Source: Thalassospira sp. (GTDB lineage: Bacteria; Pseudomonadota; Alphaproteobacteria; Rhodospirillales; Thalassospiraceae). From it: a stretch of 64,000 nucleotides of DNA. Below are positions 34,669 to 44,132 of the stretch, piece by piece; position 1 is the first letter of the stretch; the number at the start of each line of letters is the position of its first letter. The stretch spans positions 62,001-126,000 of the forward strand of contig NZ_JAUYHK010000019.1 in the NCBI RefSeq assembly GCF_030690045.1, read 5' to 3'. The notes beneath the pieces were generated by a model, which worked only from the letters and a program-made list of their open reading frames with translations, did not search any database and was not told the DNA's origin. Both the position numbers and the translations under genes were made by a program.

Positions 34669-36138
34669 TCAGATGGTAATCCCCTGCAATTTGCGAAACA
34701 GGGTAACGGCATAGCGGTCCGTCATGCCGGAAATATAATCCATCACCCGCATGATTTTTTCATACAGCCCGACGGTTTCCGACAGGCGCCCCGACAGCAG
34801 TTTGTCGATGCGGTCGGCCTGCGGCGGCAGGCGTTTGCCGTGAATCTGATGTTCTTCGATGTCAATGGCGGCCCGGACAAAACTGTCAAGCAGGCCGTGA
34901 ATCACCTCGAACCCGGCAATTTCAATCGGCAGGACATGCGGCGCGTTATAAATCTTGCGCACCGCCAGTTTCTTGCAGTTTTTGGCATCAACGCCCAGCG
35001 GCGTATTGGCCAGCAAATCGCCGTCAAGCGTCCCGGTCAGAAGCGCATCCTCGTTGGCGATAAAGGCATCGACGGCGGCCTTGACCAGATTGCCAATCGC
35101 CTTGCCGCGCAAAAAACCGATGCGATCATCTTCCGATTTTTCGGCGTACCAGCCCTCGGCCCGCAAATCGGCCCAGCGTTGATCCGCATTGCCGGGGTAT
35201 TTTTCCGGGTGGCGGGCAATCGGGGCAAGGGCGCGTTCGACTTCTTCAAAGGTCACACAGCCCAGTTCCCAGCCATCCTCAAGATCAACCACCGAATAAC
35301 AGATATCATCGGCCGCCTCGACCAGATACACCAGCGGATGCCGCCGCCATGCCCCGTCCAGCCCGTCGAGCGGCAACAGGCCGCACACATTGGCAATGGC
35401 GCGGGCAATATTGCGTTCCGCCTGATAATATCCGGGCTTTTTCAGGCCGGTATAATCCTTGCGGCGCTCTTCGGGCACAGAAGTAGACCGGGGATATTTG
35501 ATAAAACTGCCCAGCGTGCCATAGGTCAGGTTCAACCCGCCGTCAAAGCGTTTCATTTCAATCTGGCTGATAATGCGCAAGCCCTGGGCATTGCCCTCGA
35601 AATGGCGCAAATCTTCCAGTTGCGGGCCGGTCAGGCGGCCGCTTAATTCATCCTTTGCCAGCCTTGATGTGGCAAACCATTCATTGATCGCATCCTCGCC
35701 GGAATGACCAAAGGGCGGATTGCCGATATCATGGGCCAGACAGGCCGCCTGCACCATATAGCCGATATCGGCAATGGTAATCGTGCTGTCGGGGCCCAGT
35801 TGCGGCACAATATGCGCGCCTGCCATCAGGCCCAGCGACTGCCCGACCGATCCGACCTCGATGGTATGGGTCAGGCGGGTATGAACATGATCATTTTCCG
35901 ACAGCGGATGCACCTGCGTCTTGTTTTGCAAGCGCCGGAACGATGACGAAAAAATGATCCGGTCCACATCAATCTGAAACGGGCTTCGGCCATCGGGAGC
36001 CGGAAAAACCGGCCCGTCAGGCACCATGATCCTGCCATCCTGCATCTCAAGCCGATGGGCCGAAAGCAAATCCTGCCAGCGCATTCTGGCTGGTGTTGTC
36101 AAAGATACCGGATGTGCCGGGGTGGGCGGGGTCGTCAT
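34669..36138 (-). CDS. dgt: dGTP triphosphohydrolase-like protein (Dgt family)
   Basis: Starting at MTTPPTPAHPVSLTTP the protein is 489 residues. It is an HD-domain dNTP triphosphohydrolase: FSSSFRRLQNKTQVHPL, RLTHTIEVGSVG, AHDIGNPPFGHSGEDAI (the HD metal site) and GLLPLDGLDGAWRRHPLVYL. Such enzymes hydrolyse dNTPs to deoxynucleosides and triphosphate and balance or restrict dNTP pools. The family includes dGTP-specific and broader types; specificity is not readable here. Confidence 0.92.
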   Translation of the reverse strand: MTTPPTPAHPVSLTTPARMRWQDLLSAHRLEMQDGRIMVPDGPVFPAPDGRSPFQIDVDRIIFSSSFRRLQNKTQVHPLSENDHVHTRLTHTIEVGSVGQSLGLMAGAHIVPQLGPDSTITIADIGYMVQAACLAHDIGNPPFGHSGEDAINEWFATSRLAKDELSGRLTGPQLEDLRHFEGNAQGLRIISQIEMKRFDGGLNLTYGTLGSFIKYPRSTSVPEERRKDYTGLKKPGYYQAERNIARAIANVCGLLPLDGLDGAWRRHPLVYLVEAADDICYSVVDLEDGWELGCVTFEEVERALAPIARHPEKYPGNADQRWADLRAEGWYAEKSEDDRIGFLRGKAIGNLVKAAVDAFIANEDALLTGTLDGDLLANTPLGVDAKNCKKLAVRKIYNAPHVLPIEIAGFEVIHGLLDSFVRAAIDIEEHQIHGKRLPPQADRIDKLLSGRLSETVGLYEKIMRVMDYISGMTDRYAVTLFRKLQGITI

Positions 36139-36190
36139 GGTGGTGCGGCTCCTGTCCGTCACAAGGGATATCGGCGACTGTACCGGGCGA

Positions 36191-36610
36191 TCAGCCAAAC
36201 ATCCAGCTTTGCGGATCGTCAATCGGCCGCTCATTAAGCGCCCGCAAAATGCCGATCACATTGCGGCCAATGAACCATGCGACGGTGTAAAGGCTCATGA
36301 TCCCGACAATCGCCCAGCCAATCAGCGGAACCCACCCGATGAACAGTGCCACGCACCCGGTCAGGATGGTATAAAGGATGCTGATCCAGAAAGTGCGAAT
36401 GATGAAGGTGTAATGGCTGTTGGTCCAATGCCCGTCGCGTTCGCGCGAGACATAGGCAATGATCACCGCCACCAGCCCGGTGGCAAAGGCGGTAAACAAT
36501 GTCGCCAGCATCAGGGCATAACACACCACCGCCCCGTTGCCGCCGCGTGTATCGGCATATTGCGGGGCATGGTCAAACGCGGCATCCTGCCCACTCATCC
36601 GGTCGCTCAT
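36191..36610 (-). CDS. DUF4870-type small membrane protein
   Basis: A 139-residue protein starting MSDRMSGQDAAFDH after AGGAAAAAG. Three hydrophobic segments (MLATLFTAFATGLVAVIIAY, ISILYTILTGCVALFIGWV, LIGWAIVGIMSLYTVAWFI) and the motif GRNVIGILRALN near the end match DUF4870 proteins. Function is unknown. It lies 52 bp upstream of dgt on the same strand and may be co-transcribed. Confidence 0.8.
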   Translation of the reverse strand: MSDRMSGQDAAFDHAPQYADTRGGNGAVVCYALMLATLFTAFATGLVAVIIAYVSRERDGHWTNSHYTFIIRTFWISILYTILTGCVALFIGWVPLIGWAIVGIMSLYTVAWFIGRNVIGILRALNERPIDDPQSWMFG

Positions 36611-36684
36611 GGGTCTTTTTCCTGTTATGTTGCAAGGGCACAAATTTCTGCGCGATATTCATCGCAGCATATAGCGATAACGGC

Positions 36685-37335
36685 TCAGGGGCGCAAACCA
36701 TCGATCATCAACCGCACACCCAACGCGCCCAAAATCAGACTTGCAAAACGATCCACCCATGTCTTGCCCCCCAGATAGACCCGTCTGATGCGATGTCCCG
36801 AAAACAACAGGGCGACAATTGCATACCAGCCGGCCTCGATCATGAAAATCAGCGGCGGCAAGGCCAGCAACATCCAAAGTGGCGGCTCGGCAGGCAGAAG
36901 GCTTGCGAAAATGCTGGCATAAACCATGGCGGTTTTCGGATTGCTGATCTGGGTCAGCATGGCAAGGGTAAAGGATGTTGAGGCGGATGCCGGTTTCAGG
37001 GTGGCATCCGTGCCATTCAGGCTATCGGCTTCAATCTCCAGCGGCTCGGACGCATGTCGCCATATCCGGATGCCGAGATAAACCAGATACGCACCGCCCG
37101 CAATTTTGAACACCAGATAAAGCCACCCGACCTGGGATAAAACGGTTGCCAGTCCAAGAATTGCAAGGCTTGCGAACAATGCGCCGCCTGCACCCATACC
37201 AAGGGCGGCGGCCAATCCGTTGCGGCGCGATGAGGATACCGCAATCCGCGTTACCATGACAAAGCTGGGCCCGGGGCTGATGGCACCAATCAGCAGGGCA
37301 CCCAATATTCCAGCCAGAATGACCGCATCGTGCAT
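36685..37335 (-). CDS. LysE/RhtB-family exporter (second copy in window)
   Basis: The start at MHDAVILAGILG follows a strong GGGGAGG and gives 216 residues. Six hydrophobic segments are visible, with GAISPGPSFVMVTRIAVSSS in the first and ISNPKTAMVYASIFASLLP in the middle. It probably exports an amino acid or homoserine-lactone-like solute. It is not a close duplicate of the exporter at 6768. Confidence 0.9.
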   Translation of the reverse strand: MHDAVILAGILGALLIGAISPGPSFVMVTRIAVSSSRRNGLAAALGMGAGGALFASLAILGLATVLSQVGWLYLVFKIAGGAYLVYLGIRIWRHASEPLEIEADSLNGTDATLKPASASTSFTLAMLTQISNPKTAMVYASIFASLLPAEPPLWMLLALPPLIFMIEAGWYAIVALLFSGHRIRRVYLGGKTWVDRFASLILGALGVRLMIDGLRP

Positions 37336-37496
37336 AACATCCTCCCCTTTTTGCCATGCAAGGCCTGTGACAGGGGGCGAGGATATCACAGCCGGGTAAA
37401 AATTGAACTTTTGTTGGCTTTTACCTCGACTCTTCTGATTTCCGGCCTACATTTGCCGCCATATAGCGGGGATCTTTCGAGACAAGGAAAAGACGC

Positions 37497-38858
37497 ATGT
37501 CTGAATATGATTATGATCTGTTTGTGATCGGTGCCGGGTCGGGCGGGGTGCGTGCCGCCCGTGTGGCATCGGGATATGGCGCCAAAGTGGCAATTGCCGA
37601 AGAAAGCCGGGTGGGTGGCACCTGTGTCATTCGCGGCTGTGTCCCCAAAAAGCTTCTGGTTTACGGCGCGCATTTCGCCGAGGATTTCGAGGATGCGGCC
37701 GCCTATGGCTGGACCCTGCCGGGCAAGCCGGAATTTTCATGGAAAACCCTGATTGCCAACAAGGATGCCGAGATTGAACGCCTGAACGGCATTTATAAAA
37801 AACTGCTGGCCGGGTCCAATGTCGAACTGTTTGAAAGCCGCGCAGTTCTGCAAGACGCTCATACCATCAAGGTCGGCGATAAAACCGTGACGGCGGACCG
37901 GATTTTGATTGCGGTGGGCGGCACGCCGACCCTGCCCGATATTCCGGGTATCGAACATGCGATTTCCTCGAACGAGGCCTTTCACCTTGAAGAATTGCCC
38001 GGCCGCATTGCCGTGGTTGGCGGCGGTTATATTGCGGTGGAATTCGCCGGGATTTTTGCCGGGCTGGGCGCACAGGTCACACAGTTTTATCGCGGCGATC
38101 AGATTTTGCGCGGCTTTGATCACGATATCCGCACCCATCTGGCGCAGGAAATTGTCAAAAAGGGCATTGACCTGAAACTGCACACCAATGTCACGGCGAT
38201 TGAAAAGCAGGATGACGGGACGCTTTGCCTCACCCTGACCGGCGGCGGGCATCAGGTGGTCGATGCCATCATGTTTGCCACCGGGCGCAATCCCAAAACC
38301 CACGGCATGGGCCTTGAACAGGCCGGGGTGGAACTGAAAAACAACAATGCCATCATCACCAATGCGGCACTTCAAACCAGTGTGCCCAATATTTATGCCG
38401 TGGGCGATGTCCGCGATCATGTGCAACTGACGCCGGTGGCAATCAAGGAAGGCATGGCCTTTGCCGACAGTGTCTTTGGCGGCAAACCGTGGTCGATGTC
38501 CTATCACGCCATCCCGACGGCGGTGTTCAGCCAGCCGCCGGTCGGCACCGTGGGATTAAGCGAGGAAGAAGCGCGTGCCAAAGGCGGCGAGGTGGTGATT
38601 TACAAATCCACCTTCAAACCGATGCGCCATACCCTTTCGGGGCGTGATGAAAAAACCCTGATGAAACTGATCGTCGATAAAACCACCGATGTGGTTTTGG
38701 GTGCCCACATGGTCGGCCCCGATGCCGCCGAAATCATTCAGGGCATCGGCATTGCGGTCCGCATGGGCGCAACCAAGGCACAGTTTGACCAGACGGTGGC
38801 GGTGCATCCGTCGGCGGCAGAGGAATTTGTGACGATGCGCTTCCCGGTCGGCGGCTGA
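37497..38858 (+). CDS. gor: Glutathione-disulfide reductase
   Basis: A 453-residue flavoprotein that reduces GSSG with NADPH. FAD-binding GAGSGGVRAARVA is at the N-terminus, followed by the redox disulfide CVIRGCVPKKL, the NADPH-binding GGGYIAVEFAGIF, FATGRNPKT, VGDVRDHVQLTPVA and the C-terminal dimer-interface catalytic HPSAAEEFV. Length is normal. A strong terminator follows; beyond that the composition changes at the GHKL gene. Confidence 0.96.
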   Translation: MSEYDYDLFVIGAGSGGVRAARVASGYGAKVAIAEESRVGGTCVIRGCVPKKLLVYGAHFAEDFEDAAAYGWTLPGKPEFSWKTLIANKDAEIERLNGIYKKLLAGSNVELFESRAVLQDAHTIKVGDKTVTADRILIAVGGTPTLPDIPGIEHAISSNEAFHLEELPGRIAVVGGGYIAVEFAGIFAGLGAQVTQFYRGDQILRGFDHDIRTHLAQEIVKKGIDLKLHTNVTAIEKQDDGTLCLTLTGGGHQVVDAIMFATGRNPKTHGMGLEQAGVELKNNNAIITNAALQTSVPNIYAVGDVRDHVQLTPVAIKEGMAFADSVFGGKPWSMSYHAIPTAVFSQPPVGTVGLSEEEARAKGGEVVIYKSTFKPMRHTLSGRDEKTLMKLIVDKTTDVVLGAHMVGPDAAEIIQGIGIAVRMGATKAQFDQTVAVHPSAAEEFVTMRFPVGG

Positions 38859-38871
38859 TCTTAAAAGCTAA

Positions 38872-38906
38872 AGCCTTCTGATATGCAATAGGTATATCAG
38901 AAGGCT
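38872..38906 (+). terminator. Terminator after gor
   Basis: AGCCTTCTGATAT (38872-38884) pairs perfectly with ATATCAGAAGGCT (38894-38906) over a 9-nt loop, followed by GCGTTTTTG. Confidence 0.9.
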
Positions 38907-38995
38907 GCGTTTTTGCTTAACTGTTGTAAAGGTTGTGTCGACTATGACATGATCGGCTTAAAGTAAATGGTTGGCGCCAGTTTTGAGGGGGGGAG

Positions 38996-40927
38996 ATGCA
39001 GCAAACTGAATTGTTTTATGATGAGCGCTTTCTTGAAAGTTGGGCTGGCTCAATCGTATCTGTTCCGAGTACCGCTTTGGTTGAATTGGTTGCCAACTGT
39101 TGGGATGCTTATGCGACAAAAGTGGATATCACGTGCGCTGATTTTTCCGAGCAAACTCAATTCTCAATTGTAGATAACGGCAAAGGGATGACGCTAGACG
39201 AGTTCCAGTTTATTTGGAAGACGATGTCTTACAACCGTTTGAATTATGGCGGAGAATCTGTACTACCCCCGAATGACATCAAGGGAAATCCACGTCCAGT
39301 CTTTGGTCGAAACGGCAAAGGACGCTTCGCTGCATTCTGTTTTTCAGATTCATATGTTGTTAAATCCCGAAGCAATGGGGAAGAGTTTGAGTGCAAGGTT
39401 TATCGCACGTCAAGTAGACCGCTAGTCATCGAAGAGATAAGCTACACGGCGACCGGCGTTGAGGGGCACGGTACAGAGATTCGAGGCGTTGGTTCGATTA
39501 CTCAACTTAAGTTCTCAGAAGACGAGGCGCGAGAGGTTATCGGAGGACGATTTCTAGCTAACCCTGGTTTTGAAGTGTTTGTAAATAAAAGGAAAGTTAC
39601 CTTTTCAGATTTACCAGATAGTGCTCTGCGCACTGAGATGGTTGATGTGCCTGGATATGGGGCTCTTAAGATTATCCATATCGATTCTAGGCAGGCGGAT
39701 AAAACAACCAAACAGCACGGTATTGCATGGTGGGTGGCTGGTCGAGCCGTTGGTGAATGTAGGTGGAGTGGCAGTGACCTTGAGAGAGTTCTTGATGGCA
39801 GGACGAACGAAGCCAAGAGATTCACATTTATTGTCCAAGCCGATTTTCTAAAAGATAATTCGGCTGTCGAGGCCGATTGGTCCTCTTTTATCGAGGATAA
39901 CCAAGCTTGGCAGGCAGCTAGAGCTATTGCCCAGAACAAGATCAAAGAAATAATTGATGGCGTAAATCTATCAGAGCGAGATGTAAGAAAACGCTCAGTT
40001 ATTAAGAAGATTGGTAGTGGCATCGACCGATTGCCCCCACTCAGTAAAGATCGCGTTTCCAATTTTGTTGATCAAGTAGTAGATCAGTGTCCGAGCTTAC
40101 GTGAAAGCGATATCGTTCATTTGAGTTCTATTCTCGCCAATCTTGAGAAAAGTAGTTCGCAATTTGGTTTGCTTGAGCTTCTTCATGATCAAGCTCCGCA
40201 TGATTTAGATGCCTTGCACGATATTTTAACTAAGTGGTCAATTGGCATGGCTAAAATTGTGTTAGATGAAATACAGACTCGCCTAAAGATTGTGCATGAA
40301 CTTAAAGAAAAAGTTCAAATTGATCGTGTCGATGAGGTTCACGAATTACAGCCTTTGTTTGAAAAGGGGTTGTGGATGTTCGGACCCCAATTTGAGTCTA
40401 TTGAGTTCACATCTAACAAAGGCATGACAACTGTTATTCGTGAATTATTCAAAGACTCAGAATTAAAAGGTACTCGTAATCGTCCAGATTTCGTAATTCT
40501 TCCAGATACGAGCATCGGATTTTATGCTCGGAACTCATATGATGAGGAGTTTAACGAGAATGGGATTGATCACTTGGTTGTTGTTGATTTGAAAACAACT
40601 AAGTTGCCTCTTGGGAGTGTGGAGAAAGAGCAAGTATGGAAATACATAAAAGAGCTTAAATCCAAAGGGAAGATCCAAGCTCATACTAGGGTGGATGGCT
40701 TCGTTCTCGGCACGGAAATAGAGCCTGGAGAAGGCGATCATACGACGCACGGTAGCAACGTCCGGGTTATACCTATGTTATACGACACTGTTCTGGCGAG
40801 AGCGGAAACAAGACTACTAAACCTTTATGATCAAGTGAAAGAAGCTCCGTTCCTGCGTGAGCACAAGGACGATCTAGCACAATTTGTCCAAGCTTCTTCT
40901 TCTGACCAAGGTAGTTTAGCTGTTTAG
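38996..40927 (+). CDS. GHKL ATPase fused to DUF4263/Shedu-like PD-(D/E)XK domain, putative defence protein
   Basis: A 643-residue cytosolic protein. An HSP90/MutL/MORC-type GHKL ATPase occupies about 15-330: N-box ELVANCWDAY (30-39), DNGKGM (60-65), GRNGKGRFAAF (104-114) and HGTEIRG (158-164). A helical linker follows (about 340-445). The C-terminus starts with LQPLFEKGLWMFGPQFE (451-467), like DUF4263, and has a nuclease-like core: Asp498 (RPDFVIL), D531-L-K533 and Q546 (EQVWKY). It is A/T-rich, stands alone after the gor terminator, and suits an ATP-gated defence nuclease. Function is inferred. Confidence 0.75.
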   Translation: MQQTELFYDERFLESWAGSIVSVPSTALVELVANCWDAYATKVDITCADFSEQTQFSIVDNGKGMTLDEFQFIWKTMSYNRLNYGGESVLPPNDIKGNPRPVFGRNGKGRFAAFCFSDSYVVKSRSNGEEFECKVYRTSSRPLVIEEISYTATGVEGHGTEIRGVGSITQLKFSEDEAREVIGGRFLANPGFEVFVNKRKVTFSDLPDSALRTEMVDVPGYGALKIIHIDSRQADKTTKQHGIAWWVAGRAVGECRWSGSDLERVLDGRTNEAKRFTFIVQADFLKDNSAVEADWSSFIEDNQAWQAARAIAQNKIKEIIDGVNLSERDVRKRSVIKKIGSGIDRLPPLSKDRVSNFVDQVVDQCPSLRESDIVHLSSILANLEKSSSQFGLLELLHDQAPHDLDALHDILTKWSIGMAKIVLDEIQTRLKIVHELKEKVQIDRVDEVHELQPLFEKGLWMFGPQFESIEFTSNKGMTTVIRELFKDSELKGTRNRPDFVILPDTSIGFYARNSYDEEFNENGIDHLVVVDLKTTKLPLGSVEKEQVWKYIKELKSKGKIQAHTRVDGFVLGTEIEPGEGDHTTHGSNVRVIPMLYDTVLARAETRLLNLYDQVKEAPFLREHKDDLAQFVQASSSDQGSLAV

Positions 40928-40989
40928 TTAGAGAAGTTTGGGTGCTTGGCATTGCGGATGGTTTCAATCGTGGTGCTTTTCGCGAGTAT

Positions 40990-41010
40990 AAAAGGGGACT
41001 GTCCCCTTTT
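40990..41010. terminator. GGGGACTGTCCCC palindrome after the GHKL gene
   Basis: AAAAGGGGAC (40990-40999) and GTCCCCTTTT (41001-41010) form a near-perfect palindrome, capable of a hairpin with A- and T-runs. It may terminate transcription in both directions. The GGGAC core recalls the island-flanking arms at 28328 and 31958. Confidence 0.6.
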
Positions 41011-41038
41011 ATAAGGAATGTGTTGCCGTGAGGGTTCT

Positions 41039-41503
41039 TCAGAATGGCAGCGGCGCATTATCCACCACCTCTTTCATGACAAAAAACGTCCGCGTTTGCC
41101 GCACGCCGGGCAGGGCAATCAGTTGTTCGCCGTGCAGATGGTTGAAATCCGCCATGTCGCGCACCCGGATTTTCAGGAAATAGTCAAAATCCCCGGCCAC
41201 CAGATGGCAATCAAGGATAAAGGGCAGTTTGCGGCACGCGGTTTCAAATTCGGCAAAGCTGTCAGGCGTGGACCGGTCCAACACCACACCGACCATCACC
41301 AGCGCCCCGCGATCCACCTTGTCGGGTGCGATGTGGGCGCGGACCGATGTGACATAGCCATCGTCAAACAATCGTTGCATCCGGCGGTGGCAGGTTGCCG
41401 GGCTGACATTGACCCGTTTGGCAATCTCGGCATTGCCCATGCGACCATCGCTTTGCAACAGGCGCAAAATCTTTTGATCGATGCGGTCGATAGTATCGGG
41501 CAT
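41039..41503 (-). CDS. acdR: Lrp/AsnC-family regulator AcdR
   Basis: A 154-residue regulator. The N-terminal helix-turn-helix (GNAEIAKRVNVSPATCHRRM) is followed by the Lrp effector/oligomer domain (CHLVAGDFDYFLKIRVRDM). It is divergent from the ACC deaminase gene over a 167-bp AT-rich spacer, the arrangement known in Pseudomonas and Azospirillum, where AcdR activates acdS in response to ACC. The gene symbol rests on this context. Confidence 0.85.
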   Translation of the reverse strand: MPDTIDRIDQKILRLLQSDGRMGNAEIAKRVNVSPATCHRRMQRLFDDGYVTSVRAHIAPDKVDRGALVMVGVVLDRSTPDSFAEFETACRKLPFILDCHLVAGDFDYFLKIRVRDMADFNHLHGEQLIALPGVRQTRTFFVMKEVVDNAPLPF

Positions 41504-41670
41504 GAAAGAACCTTCCGGAAATTTGATCTGTTATGGAATTTTGCGCATATTTTTTGTCGGGATGAAAGTCCGGTATGAAATTTTATCCCCAAATTCGAGC
41601 GCACCTTTCATCGCGAGTGCGATAGCCTTTCCCGGTCTTCTTCTTCGTTCTACACATCAGGGAATGCGCA

Positions 41671-42687
41671 ATGAATCTGAACAAATTTGAAAAATATCCG
41701 CTGACCTTCGGCCCGACGCCGATTGAAACCCTGCCGCGTCTGTCCGCCCATCTGGGCGGTGATGTTGAATTGTTCGCCAAGCGCGAGGATTGCAATTCCG
41801 GCCTGGCCTTTGGCGGCAATAAGGTCCGCAAGATGGAATATATCATTCCCGATGCGATCAAATCGGGGGCCGATACCCTGGTGACGATTGGCGGGGTGCA
41901 ATCCAACCATACAAGGCAGGTCGCCGCGATTGCCGCCAAGATCGGCATGAAATGCCGTCTGGTGCAGGAAAGCTGGGTGCCGTTCAATGATGCGGTCTAT
42001 GACCGGGTGGGCAACATCCTGATGAGCCGCGTTCTGGGCGCACAGATTGAACTGGTCGATGAAGGATTTGATATCGGCATCCGCGAAAGCTGGGAAAATG
42101 CCATTGCCGATGTCAAGGCGAAGGGCGGCGTGCCCTATGCCATTCCGGCGGGCGCATCGGTGCATAAATATGGCGGGCTGGGCTTTGTCGGCTTTGCCGA
42201 AGAAGTCCGCGCACAGGAAGCCGAACTGGGTTTCAAATTCGATTATATCGTGGTCTGTACCGTAACGGGCTCCACCCATGCCGGAATGCTGGTTGGCTTT
42301 GCCGCCGATGGCCGGGCGCGTCAGGTAATCGGCATCGATGCCTCGGCTACCCCCGATCAAACCCGCGCACAGGTTCTCGATATTGCACAGAAAACCGCAA
42401 ATCTGGTCGAACTGGGTCAGGATATCGTGAATGACGATGTGGTGCTGATCGAGGATTACGCCTATCCGCTGTATGGCGTGCCATCCAAAGAAACCAACGA
42501 GGCAATGCGCCTGTGCGCCCGGATGGAAGGCATGATGACCGACCCGGTTTATGAAGGCAAATCGATGCAGGGCATGATTGATCTGGTCAAAAAGGGCTAT
42601 TTCCCCAAGGGATCAAAGGTGCTGTATGCCCATCTGGGCGGCGTTCCGGCGATCAATGGCTATAGCTATCTGTATCGCAACGGCTGA
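41671..42687 (+). CDS. acdS: 1-aminocyclopropane-1-carboxylate deaminase
   Basis: A PLP enzyme of exactly 338 residues, like Pseudomonas AcdS, that splits ACC to 2-oxobutyrate and ammonia. PLP Lys51 lies in [10 protein letters not shown]. The residues that separate true deaminases from D-cysteine desulfhydrases, Glu295 (VYEGKSMQG) and Leu322 (YAHLGGVP), are both conserved at the same numbers. It would let the bacterium use ACC as nitrogen and lower ethylene in plant or algal hosts. A terminator follows. Confidence 0.95.
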   Translation: MNLNKFEKYPLTFGPTPIETLPRLSAHLGGDVELFAKREDCNSGLAFGGNKVRKMEYIIPDAIKSGADTLVTIGGVQSNHTRQVAAIAAKIGMKCRLVQESWVPFNDAVYDRVGNILMSRVLGAQIELVDEGFDIGIRESWENAIADVKAKGGVPYAIPAGASVHKYGGLGFVGFAEEVRAQEAELGFKFDYIVVCTVTGSTHAGMLVGFAADGRARQVIGIDASATPDQTRAQVLDIAQKTANLVELGQDIVNDDVVLIEDYAYPLYGVPSKETNEAMRLCARMEGMMTDPVYEGKSMQGMIDLVKKGYFPKGSKVLYAHLGGVPAINGYSYLYRNG

Positions 42688-42707
42688 TCCGTGGCGATCT
42701 GAATTGA

Positions 42708-42741
42708 AAAAGGGGAAGCCTGAAACCGGGCTTCCCCTTTT
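42708..42741. terminator. Shared terminator of acdS and the TRAP operon
   Basis: AAAAGGGGAAGCC (42708-42720) pairs with GGGCTTCCCCTTTT (42728-42741) between two converging genes. Runs at both ends allow two-way termination. Confidence 0.85.
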
Positions 42742-42765
42742 GTCTTTTGTGTTGGCACCCCAATC

Positions 42766-44073
42766 CTAACGCCCGGTAATCCCCGGAAAGATGATCAGGA
42801 CGGCAACGGCCAGAATCTGAAGGCAGATAAACGGCACAAGGGCGCGGAAAATCGTGCCCAGCGAGATATCGGGCGGGGCCACCGATTTCAGGTAAAACGC
42901 CGCCGGGCCAAAGGGCGGGGTCAGGAAGGAAATCTGCATATTCATGGCAAACAACACCCCGAACCACACCGGGTCATAGCCCAGATCGCGGATCACAGGC
43001 ACAAAGATCGGCATGGTCAAAAGCGCAATGCCGACCCAGTCCAGAAACATGCCAAGCACAAACAGGATCAGCATCATAAACAGCAGGATGGTGGTCGGAT
43101 CATCGGAAATGCCGGTGATCATGCCCGACACAAACTTGATCCCGCCCATCAGGTTAAACACCCCGACCAAAGCCGACGCGCCAATGCCGATCCAGACAAT
43201 CATGCCACAGGTCGAAAGCGTCTGGACCGCGGCGGATTTCAACATATGCAGCGAAAATTCGCGGCGCATGATGGTCGATACGATCACCCCGGCCACCCCG
43301 ACTGCGGATGCCTCGGTGACCGAGGCAATCCCGCCATAAATCGATCCCAAAACGCAAACCACCACCAGCAAGGGCAGGAACAATCCCTTAAGTAGACGGA
43401 TTTTTTCGGAATGCGGGATCGGTTCGGTTTGCGGCGGCGGGGCGATGTTTTTGCCGGTGTAACAGCGGATCAGGATATAGGCGACGTAAAACCCGGCCAA
43501 CATGAAACCCGGCACAAAGGCCGAGGTAAACAGATCGCCAATCGACACATTGGCCGTCAGGCCATAAATGATCAGGACGATGGACGGCGGCACCATGGTG
43601 CCCAACGACCCACCGGCACATACCACGCCAATTGCCAGATTGCGGTCATACCCCTGTCGCAACATTTGCGGCAGGGCGATCATGCCAAGCAACACAATCT
43701 CGCCGCCGATGATACCACTCATGGCGGCCAGAATAACGGCGACAAAAATCGTCTGAACCGCCACCCCGCCCTTAAGCCGCCCGCCAAACAGGCGCATCGC
43801 CTCGAACAGATCACGCGCAATGCCCGACCGGTCCAGAATGGCCGCCATCAGGACAAACATCGGCACCGACACAAAAACAAAGGACGACACAAACGAAAAT
43901 ACCCGGCTGGTAATCAGTGGCACAGCCATCGGCCCGAACCAGCCCAGGGTAAAGATCAGCGCGATCAGCAAGGTGACAAAGGCCAGTGGCATCCCGGTCA
44001 GCAAAAAGCCGATCAGCATGACCAGCATGACCAGCGTACCGTATTCAATGCCCAGAGATTGCAAGTCAAACAT
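42766..44073 (-). CDS. dctM: TRAP transporter large permease DctM
   Basis: A 435-residue membrane protein with about 12 spans, the sodium-coupled translocation subunit of a TRAP transporter. Typical DctM blocks are LIGFLLTGMPLAFVTLLIAL near the start, AAMSGIIGGEIVLLGMIALP, GGSLGTMVPPSIVLIIYG and NMQISFLTPPFGPAAFYLKS near the end. It is last in the gntK-dctP-dctQ-dctM operon. Confidence 0.95.
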   Translation of the reverse strand: MFDLQSLGIEYGTLVMLVMLIGFLLTGMPLAFVTLLIALIFTLGWFGPMAVPLITSRVFSFVSSFVFVSVPMFVLMAAILDRSGIARDLFEAMRLFGGRLKGGVAVQTIFVAVILAAMSGIIGGEIVLLGMIALPQMLRQGYDRNLAIGVVCAGGSLGTMVPPSIVLIIYGLTANVSIGDLFTSAFVPGFMLAGFYVAYILIRCYTGKNIAPPPQTEPIPHSEKIRLLKGLFLPLLVVVCVLGSIYGGIASVTEASAVGVAGVIVSTIMRREFSLHMLKSAAVQTLSTCGMIVWIGIGASALVGVFNLMGGIKFVSGMITGISDDPTTILLFMMLILFVLGMFLDWVGIALLTMPIFVPVIRDLGYDPVWFGVLFAMNMQISFLTPPFGPAAFYLKSVAPPDISLGTIFRALVPFICLQILAVAVLIIFPGITGR

Positions 44074-44132
44074 CGAAACTTATCCTGTATGGCCAAAGGC
44101 ACAGATCAGACAGATCGGAAAAAAACACCGGA

